This document shows, piece after piece, positions 39,240-46,667 of a DNA stretch of 64,000 nucleotides. Positions within the stretch are counted from its first letter, which is position 1; each line of letters begins with the position of its first letter. Made by a program: the position numbers and the translations under genes. The DNA lies in assembly GCF_036607905.1 (NCBI RefSeq), contig NZ_CP144555.1, positions 2,976,001 through 3,040,000 on the forward strand. Reading direction: 5' to 3'. The DNA is from Streptomyces sp. SCSIO 75703 (lineage in GTDB: Bacteria > Actinomycetota > Actinomycetes > Streptomycetales > Streptomycetaceae). The notes beneath the pieces are model-generated. The model had not been told where the DNA came from and did no database searches. It worked only from the letters and a program-made list of their open reading frames with translations.

Positions 39240-40657
39240 GTGCGGGCCGACGCGCCGCGGGTGAGGAAGCGTCCTCGCCCGGCGGCTCCCTCGAAGGAAC
39301 CGTCGGGGCCCACGAGTTGCTCGCCCCGGGAGAAGACGCGGACCGGGCGGCCGGTCACCCGCATCCCCTCGTAGAGGTTGTAGTCGGTGCGCATGTGGCT
39401 GCCGGCCGCGGTGATCACGTGGTCGGCCGCCGGGTCCCACACGAGCAGGTCCGCGTCGGCGCCCACGGCGACGGCGCCCTTGTGCGGGAACATCCCGAAC
39501 AGCTTGGCCGGCCGGGTGGCGACCAGGTCCACGAACCGGCACGCGTCGAAGCGGCCGGCGGCGACCCCGGTCTCCCAGAGCACCATCAGGCGGTCCTCGA
39601 TCCCGGGGACCCCGTTGGGCACCTTCGGGAAGTACCCGGGGCTGCGCAGCTTCTGCGGCGGCAGGTCCTCCGGCTGGTGCAGGCAGAAACCGGCGTGGTC
39701 GGTGGCGACCGTCGACAGCGCGCCGGTGACCAGGGCGCGCCACAGTCCGGCCTGGTTGCCCCGCTCCCGGATCGGGGGCGAGCAGAGGTAGGCGGCGGCC
39801 TTCTCGCCCAGTTCGGCGTAGTCCTCGTAGGCGACGGCCAGGTACTGGGGGCAGGTCTCGCCCCACACCCGGGCACCGGCCGCCCTGGCCCGGCCGATCT
39901 CGTCGGCCGCGGCGGCGCTGGAGACGTGCACGACGTAGAGCGGGGTGCCGACGGACTCGGCGAGCACCACCGCGCGGTGCACGGCCTCCGCCTCCGACTC
40001 GTGGCCGTGGGCGGTGGCGTGGAAGACCTCGGCGCTGCGGCCGTCGGCCAGCAGCCGCCGTGTCTCCCGGTCGATCATGTGGCCGTTCTCGGCGTGCACC
40101 ATCGGCAGCACGCCGAGGCCGCGGGCGAGGTCGAAGCCCTCCAGCAGTTCCCCGTCGTCGACCATCTGCGTGCCGGGGTAGGCCATGAAGAACTTCCAGC
40201 TCGTGGCGCCCTCGTCGGCCAGTTGGCGCAGGTCGTCGAGGACGTCGGGCTGCTGGGCGCGGGGCGGGACGATCGCGTGCAGGCCGAAGTCGACCACCGC
40301 CTTGGCCGCCGCGGTGTCGCGCCGGGCCCGGTAGGTGTCGCGCAGGCCGCGGTCCGGCTCCTTCTTCACGAAGTCGAGGACGGTGGTGGTCCCGCCGTGG
40401 GCGGCGGCCACCGTGCCGCTGTGGAAGTCGTCGGCGGTCCGGGTGGTGAAGCCGTCGATCGGATATTCGAGGTGGGTGTGGGCGTCGATGCCGCCGGGCA
40501 TCACGAGCATGCCCTCCGCGTCGACCACCCGGTCGGCGGCCCAGTCCTCGGCGCCCGTGCCGAGCGCGGCGACGACCCCGTCGCGGATCAGTACGTCGGC
40601 CCGGACGGCGGCGTCGGCGTTGACCACCGTGCCGCCCCTGATCAGCGTGGAACCCAT
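39224..40657 (-). CDS. hydA: Dihydropyrimidinase / hydantoinase
   Basis: The 477-residue cyclic amidohydrolase has a two-metal centre. Metal ligands are visible in GIDAHTHLEYP, the carboxylated lysine in ATSWKFFMAYPG, VHAENGHMID, VVHVSSAAAAD and the aspartate in STVATDHAGFC. It opens 5,6-dihydrouracil, dihydrothymine or 5-substituted hydantoins to N-carbamoyl amino acids. The ATG at 40657 has GGGAGG upstream. Its neighbours supply the step before (LLM F420 enzyme) and after (ureidopropionase). A short, probably dispensable tail is encoded by the 13-bp repeat array. Confidence 0.94.
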   Translation of the reverse strand: MGSTLIRGGTVVNADAAVRADVLIRDGVVAALGTGAEDWAADRVVDAEGMLVMPGGIDAHTHLEYPIDGFTTRTADDFHSGTVAAAHGGTTTVLDFVKKEPDRGLRDTYRARRDTAAAKAVVDFGLHAIVPPRAQQPDVLDDLRQLADEGATSWKFFMAYPGTQMVDDGELLEGFDLARGLGVLPMVHAENGHMIDRETRRLLADGRSAEVFHATAHGHESEAEAVHRAVVLAESVGTPLYVVHVSSAAAADEIGRARAAGARVWGETCPQYLAVAYEDYAELGEKAAAYLCSPPIRERGNQAGLWRALVTGALSTVATDHAGFCLHQPEDLPPQKLRSPGYFPKVPNGVPGIEDRLMVLWETGVAAGRFDACRFVDLVATRPAKLFGMFPHKGAVAVGADADLLVWDPAADHVITAAGSHMRTDYNLYEGMRVTGRPVRVFSRGEQLVGPDGSFEGAAGRGRFLTRGASARTGTPY

Positions 40658-40707
40658 GGTGCCCTCCCTTTCCCGGAGTGTGTCCGGCCGCACCCCACCG
40701 CTGCGCC

Positions 40708-42066
40708 TCACCCTACGTAGTGCTCGTCGGCCAGGCCCAGGACCTCGTCGAGCACATCGAGGGCGAGATCGATCTCGGAGTCGGTGATGACGAGCGGCGG
40801 GGTGAGCCGCAGGACGTTGAAGTTGGCGGTGAGGTAGAGGCCGCGGGCCAGGGCGGCCTTGACCAGCCGGCCGACCGGGGCGGCGGCCGGACCCTTGGCG
40901 TTGAAGGGGACCAGGGGTTCGCGGGTGGCGCGGTCCTTCACCAGCTCGACGCCGTGGAAGAGGCCCCGGCCGCGGATCTCGCCGATGCTCGGGTGCTTCT
41001 CGGCGAGCCGGGCGAGTCCGGCACCGAGGCGCTCACCGCGGGCGCGGGCGTTCTCCACGATGTTCTCCTCCCGCATGATCCGCAGGGAGGCGACGCCGGA
41101 GGCGCAGGCGAGAGGGTGCCCGGCGTAGGTGAGCCCGCCCCAGAACATGTGGTCCCGGAGCCAGTCGGCGATGCGGGAGGAGACGGTCATCGCGCCGAGC
41201 GGGACGTACCCCGAGTTGAGGCCCTTGGCGGTGGTCAGGATGTCGGGGGTGACGTCCCAGTGGTTGCAGGCGAACCACTCGCCGGTGCGGCCGAACCCGG
41301 CCATCACCTCGTCGAAGATCAGCATGATCCCGTACCGGTCGCAGACCTCGCGCAGCGAGCGCAGGTAGCCCTCGGGCGGGTAGATCAGGCCGTTGGTGCC
41401 GGTGACCGGCTCGATGATCACCGCCGCGACGGTCTCCGGGTTCTCGTACTGGAGGATCTCCTCCAGGTGCGGGCCGCCGGAGCAGACGGGGCACGGGTCG
41501 GGGTGCCCGGCCGGGCACCGGTAGGTGTACGGGTCGAGCATCCGCACCACGCCGGGCATGCCGCCGGGCTCGGACGACCAGCGGCGCGGGTCGCCGGTCA
41601 GGGACATCGCCCCGTTGGTGGCGCCGTGGTAGGAGCGGTAGCGGGCGATCACCTTGTGGCGGCCGGTCACGTGCCGGGCGAGGCGGATCGCGTTCTCGTT
41701 GGCGGCGGCCCCTCCGGTGGTGAAGAAGCTCATCTTCAGGTCGCCGGGGGTGAGGTCGGCCAGCGTCTCGGCCAGTTCGGCGCGGGAGCGTTCGGCGAAG
41801 CCGGGGCCGATGTAGCAGAGCCGGCCCGCCTGCTCGCGGATCGCCTCGACCAGCTTGGGGTGCTGGTGGCCCAGGTTGAGGTTGACGAGCTGGGACTGGA
41901 AGTCGAGGTAGCGGTTGCCCTCGTAGTCCCAGAACCAGGACCCGGAGCCGCCGGCCACCGGGATCGGATCGAGTGTCCCCTGGACGGACCAGGAGTGGAT
42001 GACGTACTCGGTGTCGGCTTGCTTGACGCGCTGCCCGGTCCACGCGTCGGTCTCGGTGATGGTCAA
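40708..42066 (-). CDS. Class III PLP-dependent aminotransferase
   Basis: The 452-residue enzyme is of the omega-amino acid:pyruvate / class III type. The PLP lysine lies in LTTAKGLNSGYVPLGAM, the cofactor aspartate in LIFDEVMAGFGRTGEWF, and the substrate loop in YRSYHGATNGAMSLTGD. A cysteine/histidine insertion (RCPAGHPDPCPVC) may bind a metal. The start is TTG 42066, supported by GAGGAGGG eight bases upstream. In context it would transaminate beta-alanine or 3-aminoisobutyrate to the semialdehyde, feeding an aldehyde dehydrogenase of the island. Confidence 0.92.
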   Translation of the reverse strand: MTITETDAWTGQRVKQADTEYVIHSWSVQGTLDPIPVAGGSGSWFWDYEGNRYLDFQSQLVNLNLGHQHPKLVEAIREQAGRLCYIGPGFAERSRAELAETLADLTPGDLKMSFFTTGGAAANENAIRLARHVTGRHKVIARYRSYHGATNGAMSLTGDPRRWSSEPGGMPGVVRMLDPYTYRCPAGHPDPCPVCSGGPHLEEILQYENPETVAAVIIEPVTGTNGLIYPPEGYLRSLREVCDRYGIMLIFDEVMAGFGRTGEWFACNHWDVTPDILTTAKGLNSGYVPLGAMTVSSRIADWLRDHMFWGGLTYAGHPLACASGVASLRIMREENIVENARARGERLGAGLARLAEKHPSIGEIRGRGLFHGVELVKDRATREPLVPFNAKGPAAAPVGRLVKAALARGLYLTANFNVLRLTPPLVITDSEIDLALDVLDEVLGLADEHYVG

Positions 42067-42125
42067 CGGACGGCCCTCCTCGTCGTTGTCGGCTGCTGCG
42101 TACGGGGGTGGGTGCTCGTCCGCCG

Positions 42126-42689
42126 TTACGGGGTGCGGGTCTCGGCGCCGAAGGAGGCGAGCCGGGCCAGCGGGCGGCCGGCGTTCGCGGCGGCGCAGAC
42201 GACGAGGATCTCGCGGGGCCGGGGGACGTCGGCGATCTGGAGCGTGACCGTCTGGTGGTGGGACCGGGTCTTCGCGTCCTTCTTGTGCTTGAGCGGGATG
42301 TCGATCGGGCTGCCGGGCAGGCCGACCTTCTCGGCGGCGGGCAGCAGTTCGGTGCCGTCGGCGGCGCCGCGGAAGACGTTGCCGAAGCGCAGGTTGTGGA
42401 TGAGGGCGGAGCCGTGCTCGACCTCGCCCTCGATCCCGACCAGCGCGGCCTTGCCGAACGCCTCGACCTCGCCGCCGAGCAGGTCCACGCAGGCGGGGCC
42501 GACCAGTTCGCCGATCTCCTCGCCCAGTTCGTCGGCGAGGGTGACGAGGTCCTGGACGTACTCGCGGGGGTACGGGTTCTCGATGACGGCCCCGACGAAG
42601 GCGACCCGGTGCACCGGCTCCACCGCCCGGCCGTTCTCCAGCCTCGTCTCATCGAGCTGCTTGATGATCTTGCGGACCCGAATGCGCAC
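42126..42689 (-). CDS. AA_synth (DUF1185) family protein
   Basis: The 187-residue soluble protein matches the 'amino acid synthesis' family, recognised by VRKIIKQLDETRLENGR, RVAFVGAVIENPYP, ALVGIEGEVEHGSALIHNLR and FRGAADGTELLPAAEKVG. GTG 42689 follows GGAGGAG. Biochemical function is not established despite the family name. As first gene of the operon it is likely to take part in the same pathway, perhaps as a hydrolase or chaperone-like partner. The shared operator lies 39 bp upstream. Confidence 0.85.
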   Translation of the reverse strand: MRIRVRKIIKQLDETRLENGRAVEPVHRVAFVGAVIENPYPREYVQDLVTLADELGEEIGELVGPACVDLLGGEVEAFGKAALVGIEGEVEHGSALIHNLRFGNVFRGAADGTELLPAAEKVGLPGSPIDIPLKHKKDAKTRSHHQTVTLQIADVPRPREILVVCAAANAGRPLARLASFGAETRTP

Positions 42690-42715
42690 GGCTCTCCTCC
42701 AGGGATCAGGCTCGC

Positions 42716-42742
42716 TGGTTCATTTAGCGAACCGTTGGTTCA
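42716..42742 (-). promoter_or_regulatory. Shared operator copy 3 (F420/hydantoinase operon)
   Basis: The core at 42728-42742 is CGAACC-GTT-GGTTCA, matching copies at 25152 and 32671. An extra TGGTTCA half-site (42716-42722) creates a second, wider dyad, GGTTC-N7-GAACC. The AT-rich TTCATATAG on its right could contribute to the promoter. Three adjacent half-sites suggest cooperative binding. Confidence 0.62.
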
Positions 42743-42799
42743 TATAGTCCTGAAGGGGCTCCTGAGGTGTCAAGGGGTCTGCGGGGAGAGGTCCGTTTC

Positions 42800-42840
42800 G
42801 CCCGTCGGACGCCGGCCTCTCGCACCGGCGTCCGACGGGC
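42800..42840. terminator. Strong hairpin 1 between tetR and the F420 operon
   Basis: Sixteen-bp perfect arms (GCCCGTCGGACGCCGG and complement) flank a 9-base loop. It lies upstream of the operon promoter, so it can insulate it from transcription arriving from tetR. Confidence 0.6.
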
Positions 42841-42893
42841 ACGCGCGGACCACCGGGGCCCCGTGAGCCGGCCGGCGGAGCCCCGCCCACGAC

Positions 42894-42929
42894 AGTGGCG
42901 GCCACCCCGGTCCCGGGGTGGCCGCCACT
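42894..42929. terminator. Strong hairpin 2 between tetR and the F420 operon
   Basis: Seventeen-bp perfect arms beginning AGTGGCGGCCACCCCGG surround a two-base centre, making a near-uninterrupted 36-bp palindrome. Together with hairpin 1 it forms a double barrier. Confidence 0.6.
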
Positions 42930-42971
42930 TCGACGAGTCGTCCGGCCTTCCGACGCGAAGGCCCGGCGCAC

Positions 42972-43135
42972 GGCCGGGCGCACGGCCGGGCGCGGGGCCG
43001 GGCGCGGGGCCGGGCGCGGGGCCGGGCGCGGGGCCGGGCGCGGGGCCGGGCGCGGGGAGGGCGAGACGGACGCGGGGCCGGGCAGGGCGAGACGGGCGCG
43101 GGGCCGGGCAGGGCGAGACGGACGCCGCGGGCGGA
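42972..43135. repeat. 12-bp and 26-bp tandem repeats
   Basis: Seven tandem copies of GGCCGGGCGCGG (the first ends in AC) occupy 42972-43055. They run into two and a half copies of a 26-bp unit starting AGGGCGAGACGGACGCGGGG (43058, 43084, 43110). Further GCCGGC/CACCGCCG near-repeats continue to about 43280. No gene is supported in 42743-43304. Confidence 0.75.
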
Positions 43136-43304
43136 CGTCCGCGGCACCGCCGCCCAGGCACCACGAGCCGGCATCCGCCGGCACCGCCGCGAGGCACGAC
43201 AGGCCGACGTCCGCCGGCACCGCCGCCCAGGCGCCGTCGGCGGACGCCCGCGGCACCGCCGCCCGGGCCGGCCAGGCCGTCGGCCCGGCCCCGCGACCGC
43301 CCCC

Positions 43305-43940
43305 TCAGTCCACCGCAGGCGTCTCCAACGCCCCCGGCTCCAGGCCGAGTTCGGCCTCCGCGAAGGTGCGGACCATGTCACCCGTCGCCGCCGCGCGATG
43401 GTCGGCGCTGGTGTTGATGTACGCGGTGGTCCCGTCGATCGCCACCAGCATCCGGACCGCCGCCACCCACGGGTCGGCGCAGCGGAAGTCCCCCGCCGCG
43501 ACCCCGGCGGCGACCACCCGCTCGATGCGGCGGCACCACAGCAGTTCCTGCTCCACCACGTGCTCGCGCAGCACCGGACGGTAGCGGGACAGGTGCCGCG
43601 CGTTCAGCCAGAGCCGGCTGACGTTGTCGAACTCGGCACTGGAGATGAGCCGGAAGAAGCTCCGCAGCGTGCCCGGCGGGACGTCCTCGTCCGCCTCCGG
43701 CAGCAGCGCGTCCAGTTCCGTCATCGTGGCGTTGGTGAACGCCTCGGCCACGAGCTTGTCCGCCGCCGGGAAGTAGTGGCCGACCAGCCCCGCCTGCACT
43801 CCCAGCTCGTCGGCGACCCGGCGCAGGGTCACGCACTCCAGCCCCTCCGTGAGGCCCACCCGCGCGGCCGTGGTGACGATCTCGTTGCGGCGCTCGGCCG
43901 GCGCCTTGCGCACTCGTTTGCCAGGACCCCTTGACGTCAT
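43305..43940 (-). CDS. TetR-family transcriptional regulator
   Basis: The 211-residue repressor has the helix-turn-helix around TLRRVADELGVQAGLVGHYF and a divergent all-helical ligand domain with a C-terminal region like that of BetI/YcdC-type regulators (FRLISSAEFDNVSRLWLNAR). ATG 43940 is the likely start; an earlier possible start would put the operator inside the coding region. It is divergent from an APC permease operon, with a perfect palindrome between them, so it most likely represses that operon and itself. Confidence 0.9.
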   Translation of the reverse strand: MTSRGPGKRVRKAPAERRNEIVTTAARVGLTEGLECVTLRRVADELGVQAGLVGHYFPAADKLVAEAFTNATMTELDALLPEADEDVPPGTLRSFFRLISSAEFDNVSRLWLNARHLSRYRPVLREHVVEQELLWCRRIERVVAAGVAAGDFRCADPWVAAVRMLVAIDGTTAYINTSADHRAAATGDMVRTFAEAELGLEPGALETPAVD

Positions 43941-43963
43941 GGGACGGATGTTATTGAGTATGC

Positions 43964-43983
43964 GACCAATTAAGCAATTGGTC
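43964..43983. promoter_or_regulatory. TetR operator in the divergent promoter region
   Basis: GACCAATT-AAGC-AATTGGTC is a perfect inverted repeat with 8-bp arms in the 89 bp between the tetR start and the permease start. Its AT content is striking in this genome, and it could also contain a -10 element. A GGCCAAT half-site follows at 43989. Confidence 0.75.
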
Positions 43984-44029
43984 ACCCGGCCAATAGCGCC
44001 CTCCGGCACGCGCCATGGTCAGGAGACGC

Positions 44030-45523
44030 ATGAACGACATCCGCACCGACGCCGGTGACCTCGCCGAATACGGCTACCAGCAGGAGCTCAGACGCACCCT
44101 GTCCGCCTGGGCCGTCTTCGCCATCGGCTTCGCCACCATCTCCCCCGTCGTCGGCATCTACGCCGTCGTCCAGCTCGGCTTCGTCTTCGCTGGCCCCGCC
44201 TGGATCTGGGCGGTCGTGGTCGCCTTCCTCGGCCAGCTCCTCGTGGCCACCGTCTACGCCGAGCTGTCCTCCCAGTTCCCGATGACCGGCGGCGTCTACC
44301 AGTGGGTACGCCGGCTGGGCGGCCCCCGGCTGGGCTGGCTGACGGGCTGGCTCTACCTCGCCTCGGCCGTCGCCTCCCTGACGACCGTCGCCTACCTCGG
44401 CGCGAGCTGGCTGTACATGCTCGTCGCCGACGGCACCCCGTCCCCGCTCACCCACGTCCTGCTCGGCGTCGTCTTCGTCGCCGTCGCGCTCGGCATCAAC
44501 CTGCTCGGCGTCAACCCGGTCAAGCACTTCCTCAACGCCGGCATCATCGCCGAGGGCGTGGCCTCCATCGCGGTCAGCCTGATCCTGCTGCTGTTCGCCC
44601 GGCACAACGGCTTCGGCATCCTCTTCGACACCCTCGGGGCCGAGGGCGCCTCCCAGGGGTCGGTACTGGCCGGCTTCCTGACCTGCCTCGCCGTCGCCGG
44701 CTGGGCCTTCCTCGGCTTCGACGCCACCACCCAGGTCGCCGAGGAGACCGAACAGCCCCGGCGCAGCGTCCCGCGCGCCCTGCTGCGCGCCTACCTGTTC
44801 GTCGCCTTCACCGTGCTGCTCACCGGCCTGGCCGTGACGATGGCGCTGGCCAAGCCCCGGGACGCCGTGGCCGGCGCCCTCGCCGACCCGGTCTTCACCG
44901 CGGTCACCGACGGACTCGGCGACTGGAGCGAGAAGCCGTTCATCCTCGTCGTGCTGATCGCGTTCTTCGCCTGCGCCATCTCGATCCAGACGTACATCGG
45001 GCGGGCCGTCTTCGCCTTCGCCCGCGACCGTCAGCTCCCCTTCTCCACCACCCTGGCCACCATCGGCCCGCGGCAGATCCCCTACGTCTCGCTCATCGCC
45101 ACGGCCGTCCTCGCCACGCTCGGACTGCTGCTCGGCCTGAACGGCAACGCCGCCGCCACCCTGATCGCCTTCGGCTCCGGCGGCTTCTACTTCATCTTCC
45201 TCACCGTCGCCGTGGTCGCGCTCGCCGCCCGGCTCAGCGGCCGGTGGAACCCCGCCGCCGGACGGCTGCGGCTCGGCCGCGCCGGCCTGGTCGTCAACGT
45301 GGCCGCCGTGGTGTGGCTGCTGTTCGAGGCGGTCAACATCGCCTGGCCGCGCGCCGCGCTCGCCCCGGTCGGCGGGAGCTGGGTGCAGACCTGGGCCGTG
45401 ATCCTGGTCTTCTCCGTGCTCCTCGTCCTCGGCGCCGCCTACGTCGCCTTCGCCAAACCCCACACCCGGCTCCCGCGGACCGCGGGACCGCACCCAAGCG
45501 CAGAAGAGGTGGAGGCACCCTGA
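44030..45523 (+). CDS. APC-family amino acid/polyamine permease
   Basis: The 497-residue integral membrane transporter has about 12 hydrophobic segments. The first helix FAIGFATISPVVGIYAVVQL carries the GFA...SP pattern typical of APC permeases, then SSQFPMTGGVYQWVRRLGGP. ATG 44030 follows AGGAGA; an earlier ATG at 44015 has no site. It is first of a three-gene operon with an alcohol dehydrogenase (stop/start TGATG) and an aldehyde dehydrogenase. The cargo is probably an amine or amino alcohol whose carbon is oxidised by those enzymes. Confidence 0.93.
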   Translation: MNDIRTDAGDLAEYGYQQELRRTLSAWAVFAIGFATISPVVGIYAVVQLGFVFAGPAWIWAVVVAFLGQLLVATVYAELSSQFPMTGGVYQWVRRLGGPRLGWLTGWLYLASAVASLTTVAYLGASWLYMLVADGTPSPLTHVLLGVVFVAVALGINLLGVNPVKHFLNAGIIAEGVASIAVSLILLLFARHNGFGILFDTLGAEGASQGSVLAGFLTCLAVAGWAFLGFDATTQVAEETEQPRRSVPRALLRAYLFVAFTVLLTGLAVTMALAKPRDAVAGALADPVFTAVTDGLGDWSEKPFILVVLIAFFACAISIQTYIGRAVFAFARDRQLPFSTTLATIGPRQIPYVSLIATAVLATLGLLLGLNGNAAATLIAFGSGGFYFIFLTVAVVALAARLSGRWNPAAGRLRLGRAGLVVNVAAVVWLLFEAVNIAWPRAALAPVGGSWVQTWAVILVFSVLLVLGAAYVAFAKPHTRLPRTAGPHPSAEEVEAP

Positions 45524-46623
45524 TGCCGACGCAACTCTCCCCCGCCGTCGTCTTCGACCCCGCAGGCGGGCTCGGCATCCGCGAGGTGGCGGCACGGGCC
45601 CCCGGGCCGGGCGAGGTCGAGATCGACGTACGAGCCGCCGGCGTCTGCCACTCCGACCTGCACATCGTCGCCGGAGACTGGCCCACCGACCGCCCCCTCG
45701 TCCTCGGCCACGAGGCGGCCGGCGTGGTCACCGCCACCGGGGCCGGCGTCGCCTCCGTACGCCCCGGCGACCACGTCGTCCTCTCCTGGTTCGCGCCCTG
45801 CCGGCGCTGCCGCAAGTGCGTGGCCGGCCAGGCGTGGCTGTGCACCGGCACCCAGGCCGTCGCCAACACCCTGCCCGACGGCACCACCCCCTTCACCGGT
45901 ACCGACGGCGAGCCGGTCTGGCCCTACCTGGGCCTGGGAGCCTTCACCCGCCGGCTGGTCGTCCCCGAGAGCGCGGCGGTCAAGGTGCCGGCCGAGCTGC
46001 CGTTCGCCATCGGCGCGCTGCTCGGCTGCTCCATCACCACCGGCGTCGGCGCGGTCGTGAACACGGCCCAGGTCCGCCCCGGCGAGTCCGCGGTCGTCAT
46101 CGGCACCGGCGGGGTCGGGCTCAGCGTGGTCATGGGGCTGCGCCTGGCCGGCGCCGATCCCGTCGTCGCCGTCGACCTCTCCCCCGAACGCCTCGCCGTG
46201 GCACGCCGGTTCGGCGCCACCCACACCCTCGACGGCGCCGGCACGGACGTGGCGGCCTGGTGCCAGGAGCACCTGGGCGGCGTCGACTACGCCTTCGAGG
46301 CGATCGGCAGCGCCCGGGTCGTCGAGACGCTGCCCGCCATGCTGACCTCCGGCGGCGCCGCCGTGCTGGTGGGCATGGCCCCCACCGAGGCGACCGGCTC
46401 CTTCAACCTGTTCGACCTCGCCGACCAGGGCAAACGCATCCTCGGCTGCAACTACGGCTCCAGCATCGGCGAGCGGGACATCCCCCGCCTCGCCCGCCTC
46501 CACCTCGCCGGACGGCTCCCGCTGGACGACCTGGTCGGCCGGACCCGGCCCCTCGCCGAGGCCGCGGCGGCCTTCGACGACCTCCGCACGCACACCGGAG
46601 TCCGTACCATCCTGGAGCCCTGA
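45523..46623 (+). CDS. Zinc-dependent alcohol dehydrogenase
   Basis: The 366-residue medium-chain dehydrogenase has catalytic-zinc residues in AGVCHSDLHIV and GHEAAG, the four-cysteine structural zinc lobe CRRCRKCVAGQAWLC, and the NAD motif VVIGTGGVGLSVVMGLRLAG. It resembles class III-like and NDMA-dependent alcohol dehydrogenases (KRILGCNYGSSIGERDIPRL). The start codon overlaps the permease stop. Together with the next gene it would oxidise an alcohol to the acid. Confidence 0.92.
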   Translation: MPTQLSPAVVFDPAGGLGIREVAARAPGPGEVEIDVRAAGVCHSDLHIVAGDWPTDRPLVLGHEAAGVVTATGAGVASVRPGDHVVLSWFAPCRRCRKCVAGQAWLCTGTQAVANTLPDGTTPFTGTDGEPVWPYLGLGAFTRRLVVPESAAVKVPAELPFAIGALLGCSITTGVGAVVNTAQVRPGESAVVIGTGGVGLSVVMGLRLAGADPVVAVDLSPERLAVARRFGATHTLDGAGTDVAAWCQEHLGGVDYAFEAIGSARVVETLPAMLTSGGAAVLVGMAPTEATGSFNLFDLADQGKRILGCNYGSSIGERDIPRLARLHLAGRLPLDDLVGRTRPLAEAAAAFDDLRTHTGVRTILEP

Positions 46624-46667
46624 GCCGGTCCACGCCCCGGCCACCGACCCTCAACCCCGGAGAGCGC

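Noticed and set aside
42972..43055. Regular short repeats that might suggest a CRISPR array
   Set aside because: The units are contiguous 12-bp tandem copies with no unique spacers, and no cas genes are near.
43982..45595. Minus-strand 537-codon frame over the APC permease
   Set aside because: Its Gly/Glu/Asp-rich sequence has no domain features, while the plus strand encodes a typical 12-helix permease.
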